Assembly (NCBI RefSeq): GCF_004912155.1 | Contig: NZ_STGX01000022.1 | Coordinates: forward strand, 1 to 64,000 | DNA from: Glycomyces paridis | GTDB taxonomy: Bacteria; Actinomycetota; Actinomycetes; Mycobacteriales; Micromonosporaceae | Direction of reading: 5' to 3' | DNA length: 64,000 bases | Part shown: positions 24,650 through 33,268 of the stretch, piece after piece | Position numbering within the stretch: the first letter of the stretch is position 1 | Layout: the number at the start of each line of letters is the position of its first letter | Notes under the pieces: generated by a model | Databases searched by the model: none | What the model was told of the DNA's origin: nothing | Seen by the model: the letters and a program-made list of their open reading frames with translations, nothing else | Position numbers and translations under genes: made by a program

Positions 24650-27600
24650 CTACGCGGAGCTGCACTGCCACTCCCACTACTCCTTCGCCGACGGCGCCGA
24701 CGCCCCCGCCGCCCTCGTCGAGGAGGCGCTCGGCCTCGGCCTCACCGGGCTCGCGATCACCGACCACGACGGGCTCTACGGGGTGTCCCAGTTCGCCTCG
24801 GCCGCAAAGGGACGCGGCCTGCCGACGGTCTTCGGCGCCGAACTGGGCCTGGACATGACCCGCGGCCGCAGGGGCCAGCCCGACCCCGCCGGGGAGCACC
24901 TGGTCGTCCTCGCCCGCGACCCCGACGGCTACCGGCGCCTCTCGCGCGCCATCACCGAGGCCAAACTCGAAGGGGGCGAGAAGGACCTGCCCGCCTACCG
25001 GAGGGACCGCCTCGCCGGGCACGCCGACGGGCGCTGGCAGATCCTCACCGGCTGCCGCAAGGGCCCTTTGAACGCCGCGCTCGCCGCCGACGGGCCCGCC
25101 GCGGCCGAGCGGCGGCTGCGCGAACTGCTCGACCTGTTCGGCGCCGGGAACGTCGCGGTCGAACTCGTCAACCACGGCCTGCCCGACGACACCGAGCGCC
25201 TCGATGCGCTCGCGGCCGTCGCCCGCCGCTGCGGCGCGCCCCTGGTCGCCACCAACAACGTCCACTACGCCGCCCCGCGCCGCCACCGCACCGCCGCCGC
25301 GCTCGCGGCCATCCGCTCCCGGCGCACCCTCGACGCGATCGACCCGTACCTCCCGGCCGCCGCCGCGGCCCACCTGCGCTCGGGCGAGGAGATGGCCGAG
25401 CGGTTCGCCGACTTCCCCGACGCGGTCGCCTACGCCGCCCACCTCGCGAAGGAGTGCGCGTTCGACCTCACGCTCCTGGACCCGCAGCTCCCCCGCTTCC
25501 CCGTCGGCGCCGGCCACGACGACTTCTCCTACCTCGCCGAGCAGGTCGTGCGCGGGGCCACGGACCGCTACGGCCCCTTCGGGAACGAGCGCGTCCCCCG
25601 GGCGTGGGAGCAGCTGGAGAAAGAGCTCGGGGTCATCAAGGCGCTCGGGTTCGAGGGGTACTTCCTCATCGTCCACGACATCGTGAACTTCTGCCGCGAA
25701 CACGACATCCTCTGCCAAGGAAGGGGATCGGCCGCCAACAGCGCGGTCTGCTACGCCCTCGGCATCACCAACGTCGACCCCGTCGCGTTCGGGCTGCTGT
25801 TCGAGCGGTTCCTCTCGGCCGACCGGGACGGCCCGCCCGACATCGACGTCGACATCGAGTCGGGCCGCCGCGAGGAGGTCATCCAGTACGTCTACGCCAA
25901 GTACGGCCGCGACCGCGCCGCCCTGGTCGCCAACGTCGTCTCCTACCGGCCCCGCTCGGCCGTGCGCGACGCCGCCAAGGCCCTCGGCTACGGCCAGGAC
26001 CAGGCCCTCGCCTGGTCCAAGCGCCTCCACCGCTGGAACGGCCTGGACCCCGACGAGGCCGAGGACATCCCCGAGGAGGTCCGCACCCTCGCGGGCGAAC
26101 TCGCCCGGATGCCCCAGCACCTGGGCATCCACCCCGGCGGCATGGTGCTCACCGAGCAGCCGGTCTCCGAGATCGTCCCGGTCGAGCCCGCCCGCATGAA
26201 GGACCGCACCGTCCTCCAGTGGGACAAGGAGGACTGCGCCGACGCCGGACTCGTCAAGTTCGACCTCCTCGGCCTGGGGATGCTGGAGGCCCTGCACCGC
26301 ATGGTCGACCTCGTCGCGGACTTCCACGGCGACCGCGTCGACCTCGCCAGGCTCCCGCCCGACGACGAGGACGTCTACGCGATGCTCCGCCGCGCCGACA
26401 CCGTCGGCGTCTTCCAGGTCGAGTCCCGCGCCCAGATGGCGACCCTGCCGCGCCTGCGGCCCAGGGTGTTCCGCGACCTCGTCGCCGAGGTCGCGCTCAT
26501 CAGGCCCGGACCCATCCAGGGCGGCGCCGTCCACCCCTACCTGCGCCGCCGCCAAGGCGAGCCGTGGCGCCACAAGGTCCCCGAGATCCTCCACCCGACA
26601 CTGGAGAAGACCTACGGCGTCCCGCTGTTCCAAGAGCAGCTCATGCAGATCGCCATCGTCGCCGCGGGATTCGACGGCGGCGAGGCCGACCGGCTGCGCC
26701 GCGCCATGGGCGCCAAGCGCTCCGCCGAGCGCATGGAGGAGCTCAAGGCGCGCCTGTTCGCCGGCATGGCCGCGAAGGGCATTGTCCAAGAGCAGGCCGA
26801 GCAGATCTACGAGCAGCTGAAGTCCTTCGCGGACTTCGGGTTCCCCGAGTCGCACGCCGCGAGCTTCGCGCACCTGGTGTACTCCTCGGCCTGGCTCAAA
26901 TGCCACTACCCGGCCGCGTTCTACGCCGGGCTCCTGGCGAGCCAGCCGATGGGCTTCTACTCCCCCGCCTCGCTCATCGCCGACGCCCAGCGCCACGGCC
27001 TCGCCGTCCTCGCCCCGGACGTCGACGCCAGCGCCGAGCACGCCTCGCTCTTCGCCGACGGCGAGGCGGTCCACCCCGTCCTCGGCGCGGCCGGCGTGCG
27101 GCTGGGGTTCGACGGCGTCAAGGGCCTGGGCGCGGCGGCGGGCGCGCGCATCACCGCGGCCAGGGCGGAGGGCGGGCCCTTCACGGGCCTCGCCGACCTC
27201 GCGCGCCGGGCCGGACTCGACAAGGGCCGCATGGAGAAGCTCGCCGTGGCGGGGGCCTTGAGCGGTCTCGAACCGGACCGGCGCAGGGCGCTGTGGACGG
27301 CCGGGACGATCGACGAGCGCCCCGGCACCCTCCCCGGCACCGGCCCGGCCGCGCCGCCGCCGACCCTGCCGGGCATGAGCGGCGCCGAGCTCGCCCGCGC
27401 CGACTACACCGGTCTGGGGCTCTCGGTGGAGACCCACCCGATGGACCTCGTGCGCGCCGGGCTCGACGCGGCGGGCGTCGTCCCCGCCGAGCGCCTGCGG
27501 GAGGTCCCCGACGGCGACCGGGTCGAGGTCGCGGGGATCGTGACCCACCGCCAGCGCCCGCAGACGGCGAAGGGCGTGACGTTCCTGAGTCTGGAGGACG

Positions 27601-27806
27601 AGACGGGGATCGCGAACATCGTGTGCTCACAAGGACTCTGGAAGCGCTGGCAGAACGTGGCGTCGGTGGCGCGGGCGCTGGTGGTCAGGGGGTCGGTGGA
27701 GAAGCCGCAGGACGCGCCGGGGGACACGATGCCGATGGTGGTGGCGGACAAGCTGACGGTGCTGGATCTGAACGGTCCTTCGGCGCCGTCGCGGGACTTC
27801 CGTTAG
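24642..27806 (+). CDS. dnaE2: Error-prone DNA polymerase III alpha subunit DnaE2
   Basis: 1054 residues, typical for DnaE2. A PHP domain opens with AELHCHSHYSFADGA and AITDHDGLYG. The palm carries PDIDVDIE with catalytic Asp400 and Asp402, and a further segment follows near VKFDLLGLGMLEAL. FADFGFPESHAASFAHLVY is a strong C-family signature. A helix-hairpin-helix and an OB fold (about 960-1050) complete the chain; the tau- and clamp-binding tail of replicative DnaE is absent. It performs induced mutagenic translesion synthesis with ImuA and ImuB. ATG 24642 lies inside the imuB end, indicating coupling. Confidence 0.95.
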   Translation: MTDYAELHCHSHYSFADGADAPAALVEEALGLGLTGLAITDHDGLYGVSQFASAAKGRGLPTVFGAELGLDMTRGRRGQPDPAGEHLVVLARDPDGYRRLSRAITEAKLEGGEKDLPAYRRDRLAGHADGRWQILTGCRKGPLNAALAADGPAAAERRLRELLDLFGAGNVAVELVNHGLPDDTERLDALAAVARRCGAPLVATNNVHYAAPRRHRTAAALAAIRSRRTLDAIDPYLPAAAAAHLRSGEEMAERFADFPDAVAYAAHLAKECAFDLTLLDPQLPRFPVGAGHDDFSYLAEQVVRGATDRYGPFGNERVPRAWEQLEKELGVIKALGFEGYFLIVHDIVNFCREHDILCQGRGSAANSAVCYALGITNVDPVAFGLLFERFLSADRDGPPDIDVDIESGRREEVIQYVYAKYGRDRAALVANVVSYRPRSAVRDAAKALGYGQDQALAWSKRLHRWNGLDPDEAEDIPEEVRTLAGELARMPQHLGIHPGGMVLTEQPVSEIVPVEPARMKDRTVLQWDKEDCADAGLVKFDLLGLGMLEALHRMVDLVADFHGDRVDLARLPPDDEDVYAMLRRADTVGVFQVESRAQMATLPRLRPRVFRDLVAEVALIRPGPIQGGAVHPYLRRRQGEPWRHKVPEILHPTLEKTYGVPLFQEQLMQIAIVAAGFDGGEADRLRRAMGAKRSAERMEELKARLFAGMAAKGIVQEQAEQIYEQLKSFADFGFPESHAASFAHLVYSSAWLKCHYPAAFYAGLLASQPMGFYSPASLIADAQRHGLAVLAPDVDASAEHASLFADGEAVHPVLGAAGVRLGFDGVKGLGAAAGARITAARAEGGPFTGLADLARRAGLDKGRMEKLAVAGALSGLEPDRRRALWTAGTIDERPGTLPGTGPAAPPPTLPGMSGAELARADYTGLGLSVETHPMDLVRAGLDAAGVVPAERLREVPDGDRVEVAGIVTHRQRPQTAKGVTFLSLEDETGIANIVCSQGLWKRWQNVASVARALVVRGSVEKPQDAPGDTMPMVVADKLTVLDLNGPSAPSRDFR

Positions 27807-27832
27807 AGGCAATGTCGGTAAAGGCGGTGCCG

Positions 27833-28276
27833 TCAGGGGGTCTTGGTGAAGACGATGTCGAAGTCGTGGTTCCAGGTGCGGCCCTCGTCGCGGGAGATCT
27901 CCAGGAGCACGTCGATGCGGGTGCCGCCCTGGTCGATGGCGCCGGTGAAGCGCTGGTGGAAGTCCTCGCCGCCGCGTTCGAGGAACCAGGTGCGGTCGTC
28001 GAGTCGCATGTGGAAGTCGCGGGTGACGCCGCGGGAGTCGTAGTAGCGGTAGGCGAAGCCGTCGTCGGCGGGGCCGATGACGGCGAGCCATTCGGGGAAG
28101 TCGGGGTGGTCGATGACGAGGCGGTGCACGAGGAAGGCGCCGTCGAGGGCCCATTCGAAGGCGCTGGTGCCGGGGATCGGGGCGGGGGCGACGGCGGGGT
28201 CGGGGTGGCGCACCTCGATGGTCCAGGAGCCGGCGAGGGTCCGGAGCACTTGAAGGCGGGGGTCGTTCGTCGCCAT
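27833..28276 (-). CDS. DUF1579-like small protein
   Basis: 147-residue soluble protein, beta-rich, of the type annotated as DUF1579 or lipocalin-like: LRTLAGSWTIEVRHPD at the start and repeated W/F-rich strands (FEWALDGAFLVHRLV, FAYRYYDSRGV, RTWFLERGG). Function unknown; lipocalin-like barrels often bind small hydrophobic ligands. ATG 28276 is chosen for GGAGG five bases upstream; an ATG twelve bases earlier has none. Convergent with dnaE2. Confidence 0.7.
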   Translation of the reverse strand: MATNDPRLQVLRTLAGSWTIEVRHPDPAVAPAPIPGTSAFEWALDGAFLVHRLVIDHPDFPEWLAVIGPADDGFAYRYYDSRGVTRDFHMRLDDRTWFLERGGEDFHQRFTGAIDQGGTRIDVLLEISRDEGRTWNHDFDIVFTKTP

Positions 28277-28370
28277 GTGGGCCTCCATGCGTCGGTGGGC
28301 GCGGCGTCGCGCGCATCGAACGAGTGTAAGGCCCGCGGGGTGGCGGGGAGAGAAGCGGCGCGTGAACACC

Positions 28371-28406
28371 TCGGGCCCGGCTCCCCCGAAGGAGGGCCGG
28401 GCCCGG
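28371..28406 (-). terminator. Terminator after the MFS efflux gene
   Basis: CGGGCCCGGC and GCCGGGCCCG form a GC-rich stem with a loosely paired interior, just beyond the stop at 28417 on the minus strand. Confidence 0.6.
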
Positions 28407-28416
28407 TGCGGTCGGG

Positions 28417-29928
28417 TCAGTGGGCGGGGACGGCGTCGGCGGCGGGGCTCTCGGGCTTCTTGACGAGGAACGCGGCGGCGACGGCGACGAGCGCCATGCC
28501 GGTGCCCCACAGGAAGGCCTCGTGGATGCCGGCGGCCTGGGCCGCGACCTCGGAGGCGCCCTCGTCGAGGCTGGCGGCGGTGCCGGTGGTCATCAGGGTG
28601 ATGAACACGGCGGTGCCGGCGGCCCCGGCGACCTGTTGGAGGGTGCTGAGGATGGCGCTGCCGTGGGAGTAGAGCTCGACGCGCAGCGAGGCGAGCGAGG
28701 AGGTCATGAGCGGGGTCATGAGCAGGCTCAGGCCGAGGCTCATGGTCACGTGGATGACGACGACGAACCAGGTGGGGCTGGTCTGGTCGAGCAGGGTCAT
28801 GAGGGCGAGCGCGACGGTGATGGCGAGCGAGCCGGGGATGACCAGGGGCCGGGGGCCGAAGCGGTCGTAGAGGCGGCCGATGACGGGGCCGGACAGGCCC
28901 ATCGCGAGGCCGCCGGGCAGGACCACCAGGCCGGTCTCCAGCGTGGTGAGGTCGAGGACCTCCTGGAGGTAGATCGGCAGGAGGATGAGCGAGCCGAACA
29001 GCGCGGCCATGGAGATGAGGAGCATGACGATGCCGACGGTGAACGAGCGGGACTGGAAGGGCCGCAGGTCCATCAGGGCCGAGTCGGTGCGCTGGAGGCG
29101 CAGCTGGCGCAGGACGAACAGGACGAGCGAGAGGGCGCCGGCGCCGATGGCCGCGTAGGGCGGGACGGGCGGGTGCGCTCCGGCGGCGGCTTCGCCGATG
29201 CTGCTGAGGCCGTAGATGAGTCCGCCGAAGGCGACGGCGGAGAGCAGCGCGGAGAGCAGGTCGAACTTGACCGGGCGGGGCTCGGCGAGGCTCTTGATGA
29301 GGAGGGCGCCGAGGACGAGGCCGACGGCGGCGATGGGGAGCACGGCCAGGAAGATCCAGCGCCAGGTGAACTGGGCGAGGATGAATCCGGAGAAGGTCGG
29401 GCCGATCGCGGGGGCGACGGCGATGACGATGGTGATGAGGCCGATGGTGCGTCCGCGGCGGTCGGCCGGGACGTAGGTCATCACGGTGGTCATCAGGAGC
29501 GGGAGCATGACGGCGGTGCCGCTGGCCTGGATGACGCGGGCGGCGACGAGCATGGGGAAGACCTGCGAGGCCGCGGCGAGGACGGTGCCGGCGGTGAAGA
29601 GCGCCAGTGAGGCGATGAAGACCGTGCGCGTGGTGAACCGCTGGAGGATGAGGCCGGTCATGGGGATGACCACGGCCATGGTGAGCATGAACCCGGTGGT
29701 CAGCCATTGCGCGGTGGCGGCGGAGAGGCTGAAGGCCTCCATGAGCGGCGTCAGGGCGACGCCCATGACGGTCTCGTTGAGGATCATGACGAACGCGGCC
29801 ACCAGGAGCACGCCGAGCACGAGTTTGATCTTGCGCGGGATGCCCTCTTCGACGGGTGCCTCGGTCACCGTCTCGGCCGAGGCGTCGGGCGCTTCGGGGG
29901 TCTCGGGCGGTCGGTGGTCAACGGTCAT
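28417..29928 (-). CDS. MFS multidrug efflux transporter (DHA2 family)
   Basis: 503 residues with about fourteen helices. NETVMGVALTPLMEAFSLSAATAQWLTTGFMLTMAVVIPMTGLI is DHA2 motif-D-like, and AVAPAIGPTFSGFIL carries the antiporter motif C G-P-x-x-G. This group exports drugs or metabolites against protons. ATG 29928 is preceded by AAGGA; the hydrophilic N-terminal 45 residues are Pro/Glu-rich. A TetR regulator is divergent 127 bases away, so it is probably the local repressor of this gene. Confidence 0.88.
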   Translation of the reverse strand: MTVDHRPPETPEAPDASAETVTEAPVEEGIPRKIKLVLGVLLVAAFVMILNETVMGVALTPLMEAFSLSAATAQWLTTGFMLTMAVVIPMTGLILQRFTTRTVFIASLALFTAGTVLAAASQVFPMLVAARVIQASGTAVMLPLLMTTVMTYVPADRRGRTIGLITIVIAVAPAIGPTFSGFILAQFTWRWIFLAVLPIAAVGLVLGALLIKSLAEPRPVKFDLLSALLSAVAFGGLIYGLSSIGEAAAGAHPPVPPYAAIGAGALSLVLFVLRQLRLQRTDSALMDLRPFQSRSFTVGIVMLLISMAALFGSLILLPIYLQEVLDLTTLETGLVVLPGGLAMGLSGPVIGRLYDRFGPRPLVIPGSLAITVALALMTLLDQTSPTWFVVVIHVTMSLGLSLLMTPLMTSSLASLRVELYSHGSAILSTLQQVAGAAGTAVFITLMTTGTAASLDEGASEVAAQAAGIHEAFLWGTGMALVAVAAAFLVKKPESPAADAVPAH

Positions 29929-30021
29929 GGGGATGTTCCTTCGGTGGTGGTGTTCCTGCAAGGCGCCCGGCCCGACTTGTGCCCGGGTGTGGGGCAGGCG
30001 GGCCTTCCTCAAGTGTCAGCG

Positions 30022-30039
30022 ACTGTCAATCATTGCAGT
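30022..30039. promoter_or_regulatory. Possible TetR operator in the efflux/regulator gap
   Basis: ACTG-N10-CAGT with partial inner symmetry (ACTGTCAATCATTGCAGT), directly upstream of the TetR gene and within the divergent promoter region. Weak evidence. Confidence 0.3.
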
Positions 30040-30055
30040 TGCTACCATCCGGGTC

Positions 30056-30655
30056 ATGGTCGCCGGTGGGAGTCTGCGAGAGGTGTCACGTCGGGCCGTG
30101 CAGTCCCGGATCGCACGGACCGCCGAGTCCCTGTTCGCGGACAAGGGTTTCGAGGAGACGACGGTGGACGAGATCGCCGCGGCGGTCGGGATGTCGCAGC
30201 GCAGTTTCTTCCGCTATTTCGCCTCCAAGGACGAGGTCGTGTTCGAGGGCCTGGAGCGGTTGAGCGAGCAGTTGGCGACGCGCCTGGCGGCCCGGCCGCT
30301 GGAGGAGCCCGAGTGGGACTCGCTGCGCCGCTCGTTCGATCCGGTGGCCGAGCGGTTCGCCGACCCCGAGCATCGCGAGCACGACGCGGCGATCCAGCGG
30401 ATCATCGACCGCAGCCCGCGGCTGCTGGCGGCGTACCTGTGCCGGCTCGAACGGCTCCAGCGGGCGCTGACCGAGGCGCTGCTGGCCCGGGCGGTGCGGC
30501 GCTCGGAGTGCGGGACCGACGAGGTCGTGGTGCGCGCGATGGTGGGCGGCGCGTGCGCGTGCCTGCACGCGGCGACCCTGCACGCTGCCGAGGACCCCGA
30601 GGCGTTCGGGCGCGGCCTGGACCGGGCGATGACCGCGCTGCGCCCGGCTGCTTGA
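30056..30655 (+). CDS. TetR-family repressor
   Basis: 199 residues. The N-terminal helix-turn-helix (about 15-62) contains TAESLFADKGFEETTVDEIAAAVGMSQRSFFRYFASKDEVVF, a clear TetR signature. The C-terminal domain is helical with a Cys-rich turn (GGACACLHAAT). It is divergent from the DHA2 efflux gene and likely controls it and itself. ATG 30056 fixed by the domain; it ends seven bases before the convergent His-rich gene stop. Confidence 0.9.
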   Translation: MVAGGSLREVSRRAVQSRIARTAESLFADKGFEETTVDEIAAAVGMSQRSFFRYFASKDEVVFEGLERLSEQLATRLAARPLEEPEWDSLRRSFDPVAERFADPEHREHDAAIQRIIDRSPRLLAAYLCRLERLQRALTEALLARAVRRSECGTDEVVVRAMVGGACACLHAATLHAAEDPEAFGRGLDRAMTALRPAA

Positions 30656-30661
30656 CATCGT

Positions 30662-31237
30662 TCAGTGCCCCTGGTGGTGGGCGTGGACGACCGCGTGCCC
30701 CTTGCCGCGCGAGATGAGCCAGCGGTTGACCGGGACGGTGAGCACGAAGGCCAGCGCTAGCGCGGCGGCGAGGGCGATCCAGAAGCGGGCGTCGGCGAGT
30801 CCGGCTTCCATGGCGCCGGGGATGGCGAGCATGAACGCGTTGTCGACGACCTCCATGACGGCGATCGAGACGGTGTCGGCGGCGAGGGCGATCTTGAGGG
30901 CCTGTTTGAAGGCCATGCCGCCGCGCAGGAGTCCGCGCATGGTGAAGGCGTAGCCGAAGACGAAGGCGAGCGCTATGGCGAGGACGATCGTGGCCGCGCC
31001 GTGCCAGCCGAGGGCGGTGCCGATGACCATCCCGAGGATCTCGCCGACGGCGCAGCCGGTGAGGCAGTGAAGGGTCGCGGAGACGGCGGTGCCCCAGCCG
31101 GCGGGTTGCGGGGCGTGGGCGTGCTCGGTGTGGGCGGCGTGGTCATGGGCAGAGTGGTCATGGGCAGAGTGGTCATGGACGGCGCCGGTCTCGGGGGCGT
31201 GGCCTTCGTGGTGGTGGGCGTGCTCGTCGTGGTCCAC
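30662..31237 (-). CDS. His-rich DUF4396-like membrane protein
   Basis: 191 residues. The first 45 are extraordinarily rich in His, Asp and Ala (repeated HSAHD and HAHHHE), and the C-terminus again ends in His (VHAHHQGH). Between are about four helices, with a HCLTGCAVGEILGMVIG segment holding two cysteines that resembles DUF4396. Metal binding is strongly suggested; transport or storage of Cu, Ni, Co or Zn cannot be separated. GTG 31237 has GAGGA nearby. The CsoR-like site at 31288-31304 lies 50 bases upstream. Confidence 0.82.
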   Translation of the reverse strand: MDHDEHAHHHEGHAPETGAVHDHSAHDHSAHDHAAHTEHAHAPQPAGWGTAVSATLHCLTGCAVGEILGMVIGTALGWHGAATIVLAIALAFVFGYAFTMRGLLRGGMAFKQALKIALAADTVSIAVMEVVDNAFMLAIPGAMEAGLADARFWIALAAALALAFVLTVPVNRWLISRGKGHAVVHAHHQGH

Positions 31238-31287
31238 GGCGGGGTTCCTCTCGCGGGCGGCCCGGGCGGCCGCGACCCGATGATGCT

Positions 31288-31304
31288 ATACCCCCTATAG
31301 GTAT
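31288..31304 (-). promoter_or_regulatory. CsoR/RcnR-type operator candidate
   Basis: ATACCCCCTATAGGTAT, one base different from the complement of the site at 10332-10348. It sits upstream of the His-rich membrane protein, which makes a metal-responsive repressor the best guess. Confidence 0.7.
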
Positions 31305-31486
31305 GTTGCCAATGGGGTTCGAGTGTCGCGTTCTGGTTATCGGTCTCATACGGGCGCAAGGGCTTCCATTCGCAGGGGGTCTGCGTTCGCGCTGGGAGCG
31401 AACCGTTCGGCGCCCGGGCCGGGCCGGAAACGGCGGTCGCGGGCCGCGTTCGGCAATAGGCTCTGGGCATCCGGAGGGAGGTCCGA

Positions 31487-32011
31487 ATGGGACGACGAAG
31501 GCTGCCGCTGCCGGTGCGGTACCTGCTCGCGTGCGCCGGACTGCTCGCCCTCTACGCGGTGGCGCCGGTGCGCCCCGAGGCCGATCCGGGCCTGCTGGTG
31601 CTGCGGTGGAGCCTGACGCTGTTCCTGGTCGGCGCGATCGCGCTCGTGATCGGCCGGGAGGCGGTGCGGCAGCTGCGCAGCCCCGACGCGCCGATCGGGG
31701 CCCTGGTCGTGTGCGTGGTCGCCGGGCTGCTGCTGTTCGCGCTGATGGACTTCGGCCTGGCCGTGAACCGGGAGGGCCAGTTCACCGGGCTCGACACGAG
31801 GGTCGACGCGCTGTACTTCGCGCTGAGCACGCTCCTGACGGTGGGGTTCGGCGACGTCTCGGCGCAGGGGCAGGCCGCGCGGGTCCTGCTGATCGCGCAG
31901 ATGGCGTTCAACATCACTGCGATCGCCGGGGCGGCCTCACTGGTGACGCGGCGGGTCGCCGCCCGGGCCGCGAAGTCGGACCGGCACCTCAGGACCAGGC
32001 ACGGCCGCTGA
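31487..32011 (+). CDS. Two-pore-helix potassium channel (Ion_trans_2)
   Basis: 174 residues with four hydrophobic segments: two N-terminal (about 10-28, 38-58), then a pore unit of outer helix (about 70-92), pore helix with the selectivity filter TVGFGD at 118-123, and inner helix (about 130-155). TVGFGD predicts K+ selectivity. There is no cytoplasmic RCK domain, so gating is unclear. ATG 31487 follows GGAGG. Confidence 0.88.
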   Translation: MGRRRLPLPVRYLLACAGLLALYAVAPVRPEADPGLLVLRWSLTLFLVGAIALVIGREAVRQLRSPDAPIGALVVCVVAGLLLFALMDFGLAVNREGQFTGLDTRVDALYFALSTLLTVGFGDVSAQGQAARVLLIAQMAFNITAIAGAASLVTRRVAARAAKSDRHLRTRHGR

Positions 32012-32175
32012 ATCGCGGGCGCGGAGCGGGGCCTCTCCGTTCGGATGCCCGGCTTTTCCCGGTGCATCGACCGCGCGTGAGGCGCGAGAGTTCGCCGTAC
32101 GCGTCGATGGCGGGCGTGAACGGAATCGGGGCGAGGCGTCGAGGGCGGTGGCAGAGCGGTGTCATGCTATCCGTT

Positions 32176-33243
32176 ATGTCCCAACCCCCATCCTCGCAAT
32201 GGCAGCCTGCACCGCAGAATCCCGGGCCCGGCCGGTTCGGGCCGCCGCAACCGCAGCACATCCCACCGCCGCCGCCTTCGAACTACGGCGGCCCGCCGCC
32301 ACAGCAGCCGCCGCGCCCGGCCTACGGGCCCCCGCCCGGACCGGCCGCTCCGCACGGGCCCGGCGGGCCTTTCACGTCCGGTCCCGGAGGGCCCGGCCCT
32401 GGAGGCCCCGGAGGCCCTGGAGGCCCCGGCGGTCCTTACGTCCCGAGCGCACCCGCGCCTTCGGGCCCGCCCGGCGGGGCCGGCCGCGGGCTCCGCGGCC
32501 TGACCGTGGCCGCCGTCGGCTCGGCGGGCCTCGCGGTCCTGTCCGCCGCCGCCGCGGTCGTGGTCCTCGTGGCGCCCGCCGACGAGGAAACGCCCGCGGG
32601 CGAGGACCAGGCCGGGGCCACCGAGTCCGCCGAGGAGATCGAGGCGGTCGACCTCACCGAGGGCCTCGACCCGTTCGACCCCTACGCGAACGAGGACTAC
32701 TACGGGGTGACCTGGAACGACCTCGCCTGGGTCCCGCCCGCACCGGGCGAGGCATGGGAGGTCTTCTACCAGGAGGAGGCCCGCGCGGTCGACTTCAGCT
32801 TCTTCGTGGACGAGAACGAGCGCGCGACCCTCAACTGCGGCGACCTCGGCGACAAGGCCGAGCACTACCCGGACGCCTTCGACGACGCCGAGGCCTGGTA
32901 CGAGGGCGAACTCGACCGGCAGTCGAACCTGTCCAAAGAGGGCGACGCGTTCGAAGTGGTCGCCGGACCCGAGTACACGCACTACCGCATCGACGGCCAG
33001 GACGCGGTCCTGGTCGAGTTCGGACGGCACTGGACCGCCTACGAGGACTCCGAGGGCGCCGTGATCGAGGTCGACTTCACCGACGCGCAGGCCTACCTCT
33101 ACATCGACCTGCCCGAGGACGCCGGGGACGGCGCCGAGACGGTGACCCCCGTCCGCTGCCAGCTCTACGTGGTCTCCGACGACCCCGCCCACTACGAGGC
33201 CGGCCTCGCCACCGTCCTCGGCACCAGACTGTGGCTCGAATAA
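32176..33243 (+). CDS. Proline-rich membrane protein
   Basis: 355 residues. Residues 1-105 are a Pro/Gly-rich disordered region (repeated PGGP), then one membrane helix (about 110-135, GLTVAAVGSAGLAVLSAAAAVVVLV) and an acidic extracytoplasmic domain (about 140-355) with cysteines in LNCGDLGD and VRCQLYV. Family not recognised. ATG 32176 is chosen; ATG 32164 twelve bases earlier is equally possible, and no good ribosome-binding site is seen for either. It lies 25 bases before the HExxH protein gene and is probably co-transcribed with it. Confidence 0.72.
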   Translation: MSQPPSSQWQPAPQNPGPGRFGPPQPQHIPPPPPSNYGGPPPQQPPRPAYGPPPGPAAPHGPGGPFTSGPGGPGPGGPGGPGGPGGPYVPSAPAPSGPPGGAGRGLRGLTVAAVGSAGLAVLSAAAAVVVLVAPADEETPAGEDQAGATESAEEIEAVDLTEGLDPFDPYANEDYYGVTWNDLAWVPPAPGEAWEVFYQEEARAVDFSFFVDENERATLNCGDLGDKAEHYPDAFDDAEAWYEGELDRQSNLSKEGDAFEVVAGPEYTHYRIDGQDAVLVEFGRHWTAYEDSEGAVIEVDFTDAQAYLYIDLPEDAGDGAETVTPVRCQLYVVSDDPAHYEAGLATVLGTRLWLE

Positions 33244-33268
33244 CGTGGCCCTGACAGGAGAACCGCAC

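Noticed and set aside
24168-27548. A 1126-residue open frame on the minus strand opposite dnaE2
   Set aside because: Mirror of the high-GC codon pattern of dnaE2; no start signal or domain. dnaE2 on the plus strand has complete motifs.
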